Part shown: positions 31,519-43,262 of the stretch, in pieces
Layout of the letters: each line of letters starts with the position of its first letter
Numbering within the stretch: position 1 is the first letter of the stretch
Source of the DNA: Tuctoria greenei
Lineage: Eukaryota; Streptophyta; Magnoliopsida; Poales; Poaceae
Direction of reading: 5' to 3'
Length of the DNA: 64,000 bases
NCBI GenBank assembly: GCA_036927565.1
Contig: JAYESD010000003.1
Coordinates: 96,891,591 to 96,955,590 of the forward strand
Translations under genes and position numbers: made by a program
The notes under the pieces: generated by a model
Told to the model about the DNA's origin: nothing
What the model saw: the letters and a program-made list of their open reading frames with translations, nothing else
Databases searched by the model: none

Positions 31519-33059
31519 CCCCCAATGCCAGAGTAGGCAAGCTCAGAGGGGCTCAAGGGCCCGAGCACGGTGATGTCAGGGTCGGAGTCCTCAGAAATCA
31601 CGGGAGATCCAATGGGGTTGATCTCCAGCTTCTGGCAAATCTGTTTCACATTTGCCTTGACATACTCCATGTCTTCCTTTCTCTTCTTGTTCAGCTTGTG
31701 GGCCCTCACTTCGGCCTTTTTGCAGGAGGCAAATATGGCAGCCAAGTACTTGAAGATCCCACTAGTAGATCTCCTTTGAGGAGCTTCCCTACTGGCAGGG
31801 GCAGCTCTGGCATCATCAGTACTTCTTGTCGGTGCCTCAGGACTGCAGGCCAGCAAGGGAGCAGCCTGGAAACTTGGCTTCTGAGGCATCTGAGGCCTCA
31901 AGGGTAGGTGCTCCACATCCTTGACGAATTCAATCTCGGTGACCTTCTCGATCACAAACATCAAATATGGGGCATACCCACAAGACATGTTGGGTGTGCA
32001 GGATATGTTGACCATGTAATTCCAGATGTAGTCCGCCACATCAAACTGGCGGTCCTTGCTTATCACTCTCATCAATGTCCGCAGATAACCCTGCACACTC
32101 CCGGCATATCCATACTTGGGAGTGATGGTCTTCCTCAAGACTCTATTGAGTACCACAAAGAACGGCTTCATGTTCTTTGTGGATGGGGGGTTGAACTTGG
32201 AGTTTGACTCATATAGGAACTTCATCCTATCCTTCTCAATGACACATATGTTATGGATGATTAAGCTGTCATGTTCGGAGGTGTCAAGATGAAGCAGACT
32301 CGCAAAATCTTCTTGAGTGATACTGTACTTGGATCCATGAGTCATCCAAGTAACACTTTCCTCATCTTCACTTGAGAAATGGCATGTTGCAAAGAATTGT
32401 GCTATGACCTCATCATTCCAGTTGTTCCTGAAGGCAAAGAGATCCTTCAGGCCATGCCTCTCAATAGCTTCCACCACTTCAGTGAACGGGGAGCAGCCCT
32501 TCTTCTCAAAGTGTGTCCAATCAATCCATTGACTGCGCACAACCAGTGTCTTCATTGGGAGATACACAGATTTGTAGAAATCTGCATGGAAGTTGCACCA
32601 AAATCTTCCATCGGCAGCTTGCTTTGGTCGGCCATACCAATCAATGCTTCTGAACTTTGTTGCCGAATCACTGCCTTTCCCGTTGAATATCTCTTCATTG
32701 GGGTCTCTGACCCCTTCCCTTGGAGCATGCAGCTTCAACGGTCCAACTGGACCCGTTGATATTCCTTTGCCCTTGCCCTTGGCTGGGCAGGCACTTGCTG
32801 AGCTAGGGCCACCGCCGGTGGTAGCCCTAGAAGCTGGCACCTTGGAGGTCGGCTTCTTCGCTAGCACTTTCCTCCGAGTCTGTGGGGGAGACGAAGCTGG
32901 CTCGGAAGGTCTCTCTTGGCACTTCTTGCCAAGACTCGTCGAGGTCCGAGGTGCCACCTCGTGGTCCATCTCGGCCTCAAAGTCGGAAACTTTGTTGTTT
33001 GAGCTTGACATACCCTGAGAATGAGTTGAGTAGGGCATGAATGAGAATGAATGATACAA
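31519..33059 (-). pseudogene. Sirevirus extra ORF after pol ('putative plant transposon protein'-like), split by Tat-2
   Basis: An open frame of about 510 codons. ATG at 33011 (MSSSNNKVSDFEAEM) is the likely start, and the more upstream ATG at 33059 gives an odd leader. A Ser/Thr/Lys/Pro-rich N-terminal part is followed by a folded-looking domain (RSIDWYGRPKQ to LMFVIEKVTEIEF, about residues 130-370) of the type often named putative plant transposon protein, then a basic coiled stretch and an acidic tail that continues at 18377-18472. Its place after pol is that of the env-like ORF of Sireviruses, but I see no signal peptide or clear transmembrane segment, so I do not call it an envelope protein. 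The visible last 22 residues are read through Tat-2 LTR sequence. Confidence 0.72.
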
Positions 33060-33998
33060 GGCATAGGTGTGAAATGGATAGCAAGGAATTGCATTGAGGA
33101 ATTGAAAAGTTAGGTTTTGAGTTCAGGAAAATCGGACTTGTCCAGTGTCAGGCACGGACTAGTTCGCGGGACCGGACTTGTCCGTGCATAGACCAGACTA
33201 GTCCGGTATTCATCCTCAAAAACCTAAGCAACTATACAAATGGTAATTCCTAATGTACAACAAGCGTAGCATAAACGTAATACATCAAGGAGGCATGTAT
33301 ATAGTGAAATATGCTAGGCTATTCGATCAACAATGAAGAAATTTGGAATTTCTAGGGTTTGAGTGAAAATTACTAGAGAAATCGATTGGAACTTTGAGAT
33401 GAGGGTGTTGAAGGCCAGACTTGTCCGACAACATCAATCCCGATGCAATGACGATCAAATTCCACCCAAACTTGCGAAGTTCCGATGGAGAAATCAATGA
33501 AGCGCCTTGGGAGCTCGAGTGTGAGAGAGAGAACGCGTGAGGCAAGAGTGGAGGTGAGGAAATTAGGGTTTGGCGGCGGCTATGTTTATGGACACGAAAA
33601 ATCAGACAAGTCCGAAGATTACCGGACTAGTCCGAACTTTTCCAGAGGCTATATCGGACTAGTCCGTGGTCTACCGGATTAGTCTGGCCTAACCGGTACT
33701 CCGCGGACTAGTCTGCATGGGCGGACTAGTCCAGGTAACCACGGACTAGTCCGTGGTCACCAGGCAAGAATTTCTTAGCCCATTCATATATATTTTAAGG
33801 TACATATTTAGAAAATAGAGAGGCAAATTAAATCAAATAACCTTGATGAATATGATCATTAAGCATACAACAATCAAGCAATGATCATAATTCACCAAGA
33901 TCTAGTAACTGACATAGTTTTTAGGAAGAAACTTGAGAGAGATGATTTTCACAATCAAATCAACATATTTTGAAGAATTCATACAGGTATGCAACATT
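33060..33998 (-). other. Sirevirus spacer between pol and extra ORF, rich in GGACTAGTCC words
   Basis: No gene is seen. At least 13 copies of the GGACTAGTCC/GGACTTGTCC family occur in two clusters: 33132-33220 and 33418-33770. These are the same words as in the LTRs of this element. This suggests that the repeats are not confined to the LTRs. Confidence 0.65.
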
Positions 33999-34828
33999 TC
34001 AAGCCACACTCCGAGCATCAAAGATATTTAGTTCATTTTGGTGTTCACAAAAGCGCTTTTCATCAAGTGGCTTGGTGAATATGTCGGCCAATTGCTTTTG
34101 GGTGTTGACATGGGAAATGGCTATATCTCCTTTCATGGAGTGGTCTCTCAAGAAGTGATGCCTTATGTCTATATGTTTGGTTCTAGAGTGCTCAACAGGG
34201 TTATGGGCGATTTTAATGGCACTTTCATTGTCACAAAGGAGTGGAATACGGTTCATATTGTAACCGTAATCCTTAGAGTTTGTCACATCCAAAGAATTTG
34301 TGCACAACAACTCCCGGCTGCAACATACTCCGCTTCGGCTATGGATAAGGCAATGGAATTTTGTTTCTTGGAGGACCAAGAAACTAAGGATCTCCCTAGG
34401 AATTGGCATGTCCCGGAGGTACTTTTTCTATCTACTTTGCATCCGGCATAATCTGCATTGGAGTAACCAATGAGATTGAATTTTGAGCCTTTTGGGTACC
34501 AAAGACCAAGGTTGGGTGTATGAACTAAATATCTCAAGATCCTTTTTATAGCTGTCAAGTGACACTCCTTAAGATTGGCTTGAAATCTTGCACACAAGCA
34601 TACACTCAACATAATATCTGGCCTAGATGCACATAAATAGAGTAGAGATCCAATCCTGGAGCGATATACCTTTTGGTCGATGCTAGGTCCATCTTCATTG
34701 AGATCCAAGTAGCCATTTGTTGCCATGGGACTCTTTATAGGCTTCGCCTTGTCCATCCCAAACTTCTTGAGTATGTCTTGAGTGTACTTCATTTGGCTTA
34801 TGAACATCCCTTCCTTTTGTTGCCGCAC
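33999..34828 (-). pseudogene. Sirevirus RNase H and end of pol
   Basis: The copia RNase H has YSNADYAGCKVDRKSTSG, then LVSWSSKKQNSIALSIAEAEYVAA. A stop near 34283 is followed by a second frame (34409-33999) with the conserved LCDNESAIKIAHNPVEHSRT and LADIFTKPLDE motifs. RT and RNase H are in different frames, with the shift at about 34820. Confidence 0.85.
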
Positions 34829-36048
34829 TTAGAATCCCAAGAAGTACTAAATTCCTCACAAAAAGATTGATTAGTTGATCCAAAGATTATATCATCAACG
34901 TAAATTTGACAAATAAAAAGATCATTATCAAAATTCTTTGTAAATAGTGTATAATCTACTTTGCCAATCTTAAAGCCATTTTCAATTAAGAAATCTCTAA
35001 GACACTCATACCAAGCTCTAGGAGCTTGTTTGAGGTTGTAGAGAGCCTTACGCAATTTAAACACGTGGTCGGGGAACTCTTCGCCTTCAAACCCAGGGGG
35101 TTGCTCCACATACACCTCCTCCTTAATTGGTCCGTTGAGGAAGGCGCTTTTCACATCCAATTGATAGAGCTTGAAATCATGGTGAGTAGCATATGCAAGT
35201 AATATTCTAATAGATTCAAGTCTAGCTACGGGAGCAAAGGTTTCATCGAAAGCCAAACCTTTGACTTGTGAATACCCTTTAGCCACAAGTCGTGCCTTGT
35301 TCCTTGTCACCACCCCGTGTTCATCTTGTTTGTTGCGGAAGACCCACTTGGTGTCGACGATGTTTGCATTGGGTCTTGCCACAAGTTCCCACACCTCATT
35401 CCGCTTGAAGTTGTTCAATTCTTCTTGTATTGCCACCACCCGGTCCGGGTCCTTCAATGCATCCTCAACCCTGCGCGGTTCCAAAAAGGATACAAACGAA
35501 TAGTGCTCACAAAAGTTAGCTATACGAGATCTAGTGGTTGCTCCCTTTTGAATTTCACCGATGATATTGTCGATTGGGTGATCCCTTTGGACGCATTGGT
35601 GTACTCTTGGGTGTGGCACTTGAGGCATTGTATCTTCATGATCATTTTCTTCTCCCCCTAAATGTTTGTCCTCGTTGATTCGTTGATCAGCTTCGTATTC
35701 TTGTGGTTGATCTTGTGTGGAAGCTCCCCCTTGATCGTTGACCTCCTCTTGTGGTTCATCTTCCTCATGCACGTGTGGAGGTGACTCTTGTGGTCGAACT
35801 TCACCTAAGGCCATTCTTTTCAATGCTTGACAAGGAGCTTCTTCTTTATCTAGCACACATGGATCAACTTGCTCCTTTTGGGAGCCATTAGCTTCATCGA
35901 ACACTACGTCACGTGCTACTTCAACAAGTCCGGAGGTCTTGTTGAAAACACGATAGGTGTATGTGTTCGAATCATAACCAAGCAAGAAACCTTCATCGGA
36001 CTTCGAAGTGAACTTTGAAGTCCTGGCTTCTTTTTTAAAATATAACAC
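34798..36048 (-). pseudogene. Sirevirus reverse transcriptase
   Basis: A 416-codon frame. N-terminal residues belong to the integrase tail (KSDEGFLLGYDSNTYTYRVFN). An acidic linker follows, then the copia RT (TKWVFRNKQDEHG, KARLVAKGYSQ, DVKSAFLNGPI, LYNLKQAPRAWYE) with catalytic IYVDDIIFGSTN at about 34890. The frame breaks shortly after, near 34840. Confidence 0.88.
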
Positions 36049-37124
36049 GGAGAACCGAAAACTCGAAAATATGAAATATTTGGCTTGTTACCGGTGAGTA
36101 GCTCATAGGATGTCTTCTTCAATAGTCGATGTAGATAAAGTCGATTTACGGCGTGGCAAGCGGTGTTAATCGCTTCCGCCCAAAATCGATCCGAGGTCTT
36201 GTACTCATCGAGCATTGTTCTTTCCATCTCTATTAGTGTTCAGTTCTTTCTTTCGGCAACTCCATTTTGTTGTGGGGAGTACGGAACTAAAAACTCACGC
36301 TTTATGCCTTCTTCATCAAGGTACTCCTCCACTTGTGTGTTCTTGAACTTTGTGTTCTTGTCACTTTGAATGTTCTTGATTGTCAATGAGAATTCGTTTT
36401 GACCTCGCTTGAAGAACTTCTTGAGTATTCCTTGTGTTTCTGACTTATCATGCAAGAAGAAAACCCAAGTGAAGCGAGAAAAATCATCAACAACTACTAA
36501 ACCATATTTGTTACCGCCTATGCTTATGCAGGCAATTGGACCAAATAAGTCCATGTGAAGTAGCTCGAGCGGTCTTGTTGTAGTCATGACGTTCTTGGTG
36601 GGGTGAGGTGCTCCAACTTGCTTCCCGGCTTGGCACGTGCTACAAGGCCTGTCTGTCTCAAACACAACATGGGCTAGCCGTCTATGCCACAGCCAACCCA
36701 TGTTGGTCTTTGCAATCAAGCATGTGTCAAGTTCGGCTTTATCCTTGTTGAAGTCAACAAGATAGAGCTTTCCCTTTAACATACCCTTGAATGCAATGGA
36801 ACCATCACTCCTCCTAAAAACGGTCACACCCTCGTTAGTGAACAAGCAATTATAACCTTTGTCACATAATTGAGATATGGACAGCATGTTATAATCTAAG
36901 GATTCAACATGTAATACATGAGAAAGTGTGTGTTTATATGATATGGCAATTTTACCGGTACCGACCACCTTCCCTTGACTATTATCTCCAAAATAGATGC
37001 CCTCATTTGGATCCTCATTCTCTTCATATTCAACGAACATTCTTCTTTCTCTGCTCATATGGTTGGTGCAGCCACTGTCTAGCACCCATTTAGATCCACC
37101 GGAGGAATAAGCCTGCAAAAACAA
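35916..37124 (-). pseudogene. Sirevirus protease and integrase
   Basis: Protease active-site motif DSGCTNHMS is near 37085. The gag-pre-integrase zinc region has LWHRRLAHV and CSTCQAGK. The integrase core has MDLFGP, then FVVDD-like VVVDDFSRFTW, an IQSDKNTKFKN region where the second Asp is expected, and NGVAERKN carrying the Glu. A stop lies directly after this motif (36240-36242). The frame then continues to 35916 (FWAEAINTACH, KKTSYELLTG), and shifts into the RT frame at an A run near 36040. Confidence 0.85.
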
Positions 37125-37164
37125 ATTATGCTTTGGTTTTAGGTACCCAAGCTTGCTTGGGTCC

Positions 37165-38225
37165 TCAGAGGTTAGTCACAACAGATTTGGGCACCCACAC
37201 ATGAGACTTGGTGTTCCCATGGCGTGGCCCAACATAATGAGCATAAACCTTTCCATAATTATTTCTCATTAAGACATACGAGGCATCAAAAGTATTGAAA
37301 AGTAACTTTTGTTGTTTATGCGCAGGACTAGTCTGAGAGGCCGGACTTGTCCGGAGTACCGGACTTGTCCGGACCCCCACCGGACTAGTCCGGCGGTCAT
37401 GCGTTTTGACTTATTAATTTCTAATTTTCCAGCTTGGAAGGCTCCTCCCTTTACAAAGACATTGATATCCCTGTTATTCTTATGGCTTCTAGCTTGTTGC
37501 TTTTCACCATGAGAGTAACCAATGCCATATTTGACATTTGGAGGTCTTGTGACCAAGTATGCACTACGTGCATATTTGATCTTCTCCTTGTCAAATATGC
37601 CACTTTGGGCAGGATGCTTATCTTTCGTAGAGGTTGGCTTGTCTTTCAAACTGGTGTCAAGTTTATTACATGTACAAATATAAGCAACCTCAGTTTTAGT
37701 GGGTTGAGAAGGTGAACTTGAAGAGGATGAAGGTTCACCTTGCTTGAGTGACTCAACTTGCACTTCAAGAATCTTGTTAACCTTGATCAGGTCAGCAAGT
37801 TGGTTCTTGATTGCTGCAGTTGAGTCGGTTAACTCCAAGCAAGTTTCCTTGCTTGAAGCTAACTCAAGCTCTAGTGAATTGCTTCGTTCCTTTTCAAGTT
37901 CTAGAAGCTTGTCAAGTTCGACATATTCCTCCTTTTGGGAGATGATCGTGTCCTATTGACGATTTATCAACCTCTCCTTCTCAACAAGTTGATCAAGTAG
38001 AAATTTCATTTTTGTGGCAGTTTTCCTATCTAGTCCAACAAGCATATCCTCATTATCACTATTGATTTCATCATCACTAGAATAGGAATGCACGAAAGGG
38101 GGTTTAGTGGTTACCTTGCGTTTACCTTCCTTTGCCATAAGGCAAGTGCCATCTCCCTTCCACACGCCAAGTTTAGGGAAGAGAATAGACTTCTTGGATG
38201 TCTTCTCGATGGCTATGCTAGCCAT
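37165..38225 (-). pseudogene. Sirevirus gag C-terminal region with coiled coil
   Basis: Two frames (38225-37953 and 37838-37165). A Leu-heptad-like stretch (KNQLADLIKVNKILEVQVESLKQ, described in two parts: KNQLADLIKVNK and ILEVQVESLK) indicates a coiled coil. Before it is an acidic Ser-rich part (SYSSDDEINSDNED). Near 37320-37395 the GGACTTGTCC words are translated within the frame. Long gag with coiled coil fits Sireviruses. Confidence 0.7.
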
Positions 38226-38275
38226 CTCTTCTTCTTCGGATGATGAGGACTCATCATTTGAGTCCCACTCTTTCC

Positions 38276-39482
38276 CTATGTGCGCTTGTTCGGCTTGCTT
38301 CTTCTTGTTGAAGAATTTCTTGGGTTGAGGCTTGGCTTCTTTGGTCTTCTTCTTGTTCTCTTCATATACTCACCACAATTATAGCATGCCCGCCTCAACT
38401 TTGACTTTGTTCTTTCCTTGTACTTTCCTTCGCTTGATTTAGCACCTTGTCTCTTCTTCATTATTCTCTTGAATTTCTTCATGACCAATATCATGTCTTC
38501 TTCATCTAATTCACTGCTCTCATCATCACTGTCTTCTTGTACCTGAGCTTCTCGAGCTTCTTTAGATAGGGGCTTGAGGGTGGACTTCAAAGCAACCCCT
38601 TTCTTCTTTGCCGAGGTGAGGTCCGCAATTTCCTTGACGTGCTTAGCTTGTTTTTCCATCATCCGGAGTCATTTTCTTGTATCCGGGACTTTCTCTTATC
38701 GTTGAGCATAGGGTGACGTTGCGAGGCATGAAGGCTCTGAGGATGAGCTTCACCACCTCGTGGCCATTCCACTTCTTGCTTCTGTATGATCGAACTTTGT
38801 TGACGAGCATATTTAACCGGTTATACATATCTTGAGGTGACTCGTCTTCTTCAATTGCGAATCTTCCTAATTCGCCTTTGATCATTTCGATCTTAGCTTC
38901 ACGCACATGTCAGTCACCTTCATGTGCAGTTTGCAGTGTGTCCCATATCTCCTTAGCAATCTCGAGTCCATCCACCTTGGTGAACTTGTCCCGACTGAGC
39001 GAAGAGGTGATTACGGCCGCGGCTTGAGCATTTCGGTGAATTGCCTACTCTTGGCTTGGTGTGAGCTCTTCATCGTCCTCCGGGATATATATCCATGTGC
39101 ACACAATATGCAATAAACTTGGATTGAGGGAAATTAGATGCATTTTTATATTTTGCCTCCACATTGAGTAATCACTTCCATTGAAGTGTGGGGCTTTTCC
39201 AAGTGGGACAGACAAATAATGATTATTGTTGGAATTAAGACGATCATAGTTAAAAGGATATCAGGAGTAGTCGGTGTGACTATTCCCCTTCTTCTTTTCT
39301 TCGATCTTCACTTTCCCTTTGGAAAGTGTCTTCTTTCTTAGGAGTGCCTTTAGTTCTAGCGTCTTCTCATCATCGTCCTCAAAGTCTTGAATGGCTTCGA
39401 GGAGCTTCTCCACCTTTTGATTCTTGTCATCATCAACCTTTTCTTGGTTGTTGCTCTTGTGGATGTCCTTCATGTCCGACAT
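38276..39482 (-). pseudogene. Sirevirus gag, N-terminal and nucleocapsid parts
   Basis: ATG at 39482 (MSDMKDIHKSNNQEK) is 25 bp inside the 5' LTR end. The UBN2-type gag domain is spread over two or more frames, with IAKEIWDTLQTAHEGD readable near 38930 and MIKGELGRFAIEEDESPQDMYNRL at 38820-38895 (only the start of the latter is quoted in full elsewhere). A zinc-knuckle start CYNCGE lies near 38385 and is followed by a frameshift, so the rest of the CCHC is out of frame. Confidence 0.75.
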
Positions 39483-39506
39483 GATCTTCTTCGAGCGATT
39501 ACCAAT

Positions 39507-40866
39507 TGAATGTGGCCTAGAGGGGGGTGAATAGGCCTTTTTGAAATTTGTCAGAACCTGTAACAGTTAATGACCAGATTAAAACTTGAGATATCGGACT
39601 AGTCCGATAAAGTGTGGACTAGTCCGGTGTGTACGCACTAGGTTGATCAAGTTTGATTTATTAAGTTTGATTCTAGGGTGTAGCAGTGGAAATAAACTTG
39701 TAATTTATGTGTTGCAAGATTATGTACTAGGGTATATCACAAGTCAATATTAAATTTGATATTTCAATGTAAAGTGAGCAAGATTAATTTAAACCCTAGA
39801 TTGATATGATGTAAAGAACGATGAACACAAAGCAAGAACACAAGAGATTTATCCCGTGGTTGGGTTCCCACAGAGGCAACCAACATCCACGTTGAGGAGT
39901 CCACAAATGGTCCGGGTCTTCTCCAACCCTACCCTCGTCGGATCGCCACGAAGGCCAATCCTCTTCCACTTATCACAAAGGGGTGAATAACCGAATTCAA
40001 AGGGCCTTCTCACACGTTGAGGGCTCCCCTAGATTACAACACAAAATACCACCAAGAACACACTCAAAAGATTACAATGAAATCACAGGAGTGTGTTAGA
40101 GAATCAAACCAAGAGCTCAATGAGGTTGAACGTGTCTCTCCAATGATCTAGAGTGTATCCTCAAAGGATTGATCTTTGTTGCACTTAATTTCGTGGAGAG
40201 ATGTGTTTTTTAGGCTCTTGGGAGGTGTGACAGTGCTAGGGTTCGAGAGTTATGTGAAATATGGCTATGCACCTCTATTTATATGGGGTTTCTAAAAGTG
40301 ACCGTTAGGGTTCAGAAATATCGGACTAGTCTGTGGTGGTCACCGGACTAGTCCGGTGTGCTATGTGTAGCAAATCCTAAGTGTCCCGAAATATCGAACT
40401 AGTCCGGCTAGGAGCAGACTTGTCCGATTTCGCTTTTGGAAATCTTCGGACTAGTCCGATAGTCATCGAACTTGTCTGGACATGTGAAACCCTAAGTGAA
40501 TTGGGTGACAAGTCCGCACTTGGAGGACTTGTCCAATTAAGGTCAGAGAGTTTTTCCCGGACTAGTCCGTGCTAATATCGAACTTGTCCGATCTTGTGCA
40601 GAACGGTCCTGTATAACTTTGTGCAATGCGTGTGTTTAATTGTGATTGAGCTCTTGGGATGTGTTTCCTTAACACACTCCCTACACAATGATCTACTATT
40701 CTTCTTCCTTGAGCTCATTTCCACTTTGCTCCTCATTCTTCCTTCTTTTTGGCACTTTGCTTATTTTGCTATTAAAACCTGTGCTCATCTCAACAAAGAG
40801 GTTAGGATCTCATTTGCTTGTCATAAATCATCCAAAACCCACAAGGGATTCCTAGATGCACTTTCA
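39507..40866 (-). repeat. Sirevirus 5' LTR
   Basis: 1360 bp, TGAAAGTGCA...CACATTCA on minus. It is homologous to the 3' LTR and carries the same GGACTAGTCC/GGACTTGTCC words. It lacks about 40 bp near 40605 that the 3' LTR has at 6637-6673. A primer-site-like TTGGTAATCGCTC follows on the minus strand (39505-39493), a weak match to the usual TGGTATCAGAGC. Confidence 0.9.
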
Positions 40867-40871
40867 CTCGT

Positions 40872-41018
40872 TCATCTTGTCGCGGCCTCTCATTCATCCG
40901 CCGTACATAGTAGTTCGGCGCCAGCATGTTATCGTCGGACTGGGTATCGGACTCTTGACTTATGAGTGCGAGCTCCTGCTTACCTAGGGAACGTGTGTGT
41001 CTTTTCCATTTAGGTGCT
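40872..41018 (-). repeat. Solo LTR segment 2
   Basis: By position this is the continuation of the solo LTR between the Sirevirus target copy (40867-40871) and the truncated Tekay LTR. It contains no recognised gene. The right boundary is uncertain by several bases. Confidence 0.5.
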
Positions 41019-42540
41019 ATCCCAATTAATTTAGCGAAGCAAAAAGTAAAAACCCTTCCCGACTCTCTACCATAAATTCTAGGTGACAAGGGTGGTTTAG
41101 CAAATCTAGTAAACTTCCTACCATAGGATTCCCATCAAATTGACACAGCATGCAGTTTTGCAAACAAAACATTTATTTTTAAAAGAGGATCAATATGCTT
41201 CAAGGACACTTGCCTTGCTCTTTCTGTTGATTAGGGTCAAAGCCTTCAAACTCTTGATGTTGTAGATCCTCCGCGGCACTTTCTAGCGCAAATCTATCTA
41301 ATCGACACAATAAACATACAAGACAAGAAACACAATCAAAGAGTGCACAAATATTACTCAACATGACATGACATGCATGATTGATGCAAATGTAAGGTAG
41401 AACTTGTTACTAGATTGCTTTTAATGATCTCTAACTAGTTCTAATAGCTTTTAACAAGTTTATACAGGTTTGGATTCGATTAGATCAAATTTTAGAACCA
41501 ATTCAACATAATTTAACCAGAAAGATCGGACTAGTCCGCTAGGGACCGGACAAGTCCGCACTTGACGAGATCAGCAGATTAGGGTTTTCTAGATCGACGT
41601 TAATTTGGGGATTATGGGTTGAATTCACGTAAGGACAAGAGAATAGAAGGTATACCAGGTGTTTAGAACTCCAATGAACCAAGAAACTTGGAGGTAGCAC
41701 TTGGATCTTGGTGATCTAGGGTTGGTGATGAACTTGGGGGGAATTGGTGGTGAAGGATGAAACTTGGTGGAGATCTTGATCCTCCTTCGTTTCCTCCTCT
41801 TCTTCCTCTTGCTTGGGATCTTCTCCTCCCTCCTCGATGGCGGCTCCCCACGAACTAGGGTTTGGGTGGGTGGAAAAGTGGCAAATAGATGTCAAACCAA
41901 GGGGTGGGGTTGTTTATATAGAGGTGGAGGCTAGGGTTAGATGGATTTCGAGTTTTGGGATGAGTAGAGGTCGGTTTAGAGTCCCACATGGGCTCTAAAA
42001 GAGTTAGGCATGACGTCCCTAGGTCCACTTAACGTGAAACCCAAGAAACAAGTCGTAAAACAAAAGATCAACTCGGAGTCACAAAATATCGGACAAGTCC
42101 GGAAAGGACCGGACTAGTCCGAAGTCGTCCAGAGAGAAAATCGGACAAGTCTGGCAAAAAATCAGACAAGTCCGATCTTAGTCAGAAAGGAAAACGGACA
42201 AGTTCGCTGGAACACCGGACTAGTCCAGACAAGTCCAGGGACTTAGCAAATTTCAAGGATTCATGGAATATCGGACTAGTCCGCACAAAATCAGACAAGT
42301 CCGAAGTTGTCCAGGGGCAAATATCGGACTAATCCGCAGCAAAAACAAACAAGTCCGTTTTTAGACAGAGAGAAATAGGACTAGTCCTCAGAAAAACCGG
42401 ACTAGTCCGCACTTTCCTACATTTTTAAGTGCGGTTTTGCTCCAAATAAATTTTAAACTTGTGTCCTCTTGTTATGGGTTAATGTTAAACATGTATATGA
42501 ATGTATGCAAGGCATGATGCATGAAAATGAGGGTGTTACA
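41019..42540 (-). repeat. Tekay 3' LTR, truncated
   Basis: It is nearly identical to 44549-46069 and lacks the roughly 1.29 kb matching 43263-44548. It carries many GGACTAGTCC/GGACAAGTCC words (41526-41560 and 42085-42415). On minus it starts TGTAACACCC at 42540. Confidence 0.85.
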
Positions 42541-42991
42541 AACCTACCCCCCTTAAAATGAATCTCGCCCTCGAGATTCGACGCGGAAGAGAAGAGATAG
42601 GGAAATTCCTTCTTGAGATCATCCTCCAATTCCCACGTCGCTTCTTTTTCGGTGTGGTGCTTCCATTGAACTTTACACCATCTAATAATCTTGTTCCTTG
42701 TGACCCTCTCCTTAGTTTCCAAGATCTTGACCGGTTGCTCGGCATATGTCAAATCTTCCTCTAGTTCCAATTCTTCCATTGGCACTTGATCTTCCGGTAC
42801 TCTCAAGCACTTCTTGAGCTGGGAAACATGGAACACATCATGTATGTCTGAAAGATGAGCTGGTTTTGCATGGCCAATAGCTGCTCGATATTGATGGCCC
42901 CATGAGCATGTTCTTGTCCATTGTTGTTCTGAGGCACTCCATTGTTCTCCTCCTCAGCATTGACATCTCTCTGATTGCGAGTCCTCACCAT
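42541..42991 (-). pseudogene. Fused remnant: Tekay gag N-terminus joined to integrase chromodomain
   Basis: MVRTRNQRDVNAEEENNG (ATG 42991) is a typical Tekay gag start. About 45 codons on, near 42855-42875, it runs into pol-derived sequence LSDIHDVFHVSQLKKCLR in another frame. The following residues (EQPVKILETKER, then WCKVQWKHHTEKEATWELED) are a chromodomain of the CHD type, which in this lineage is thought to direct integration to heterochromatin. Everything between, about 4 kb, has been lost. Confidence 0.82.
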
Positions 42992-43262
42992 CTGAAGAAA
43001 AGCAGTAGGTAAGAATTAGAAAACATCCCCAACTATATGCATCAAGGGATATGAAGCTAACCAACTAGCTACACTAGCCTAGGTGGACATGGCAATGCTA
43101 AAGCATCCCAAAATCCTCTATTAAGCACACAAGCAAACAATATATATAGCAAACAGCACTCCAAGCAAAAACACATCGATTCCTGAGTGCTCCTATGTGC
43201 TCTAAAGTGTCCATTCTATATAGGTTGCGTCCTACGGTCAACCTGTGGCTCTGATACCAATC
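42992..43262 (-). other. Tekay 5' untranslated region with primer-binding site
   Basis: TGGTATCAGAGCC on minus (43247-43259) is complementary to the 3' end of initiator Met tRNA and sits 3-4 bp after the LTR. The rest is a non-coding leader. Confidence 0.85.

Larger units (their letters stand above)
5537..40866 (-). mobile_element. Sirevirus-type Ty1/copia retrotransposon, split by Tat-1 and Tat-2
   Basis: The LTRs begin TGAAAGTGCA and end CACATTCA (minus strand). The 5' LTR is 39507-40866 and the 3' LTR is 5537-6880 plus 17860-17914. The flanking 5-mers are CTTGT (5532-5536) and CTCGT (40867-40871), a target duplication with one C/T difference. Removing the two gypsy insertions leaves about 11.3 kb. 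The order on the minus strand is gag with a coiled-coil tail, protease, integrase, RT and RNase H, which is the Ty1/copia order. After pol comes an extra ORF (31519-33059). A long gag, the extra 3' ORF, repeated polypurine tracts and palindrome-rich LTRs all fit the Sirevirus (Maximus/SIRE) lineage. Pol carries frameshifts and stops. Confidence 0.85.

Noticed and set aside
41813..41998. Short frames starting MGSSPPSSMAAP, duplicated at 45343-45528
   Set aside because: Both copies lie in the Tekay LTRs, so the duplication reflects LTR identity and not a conserved gene.
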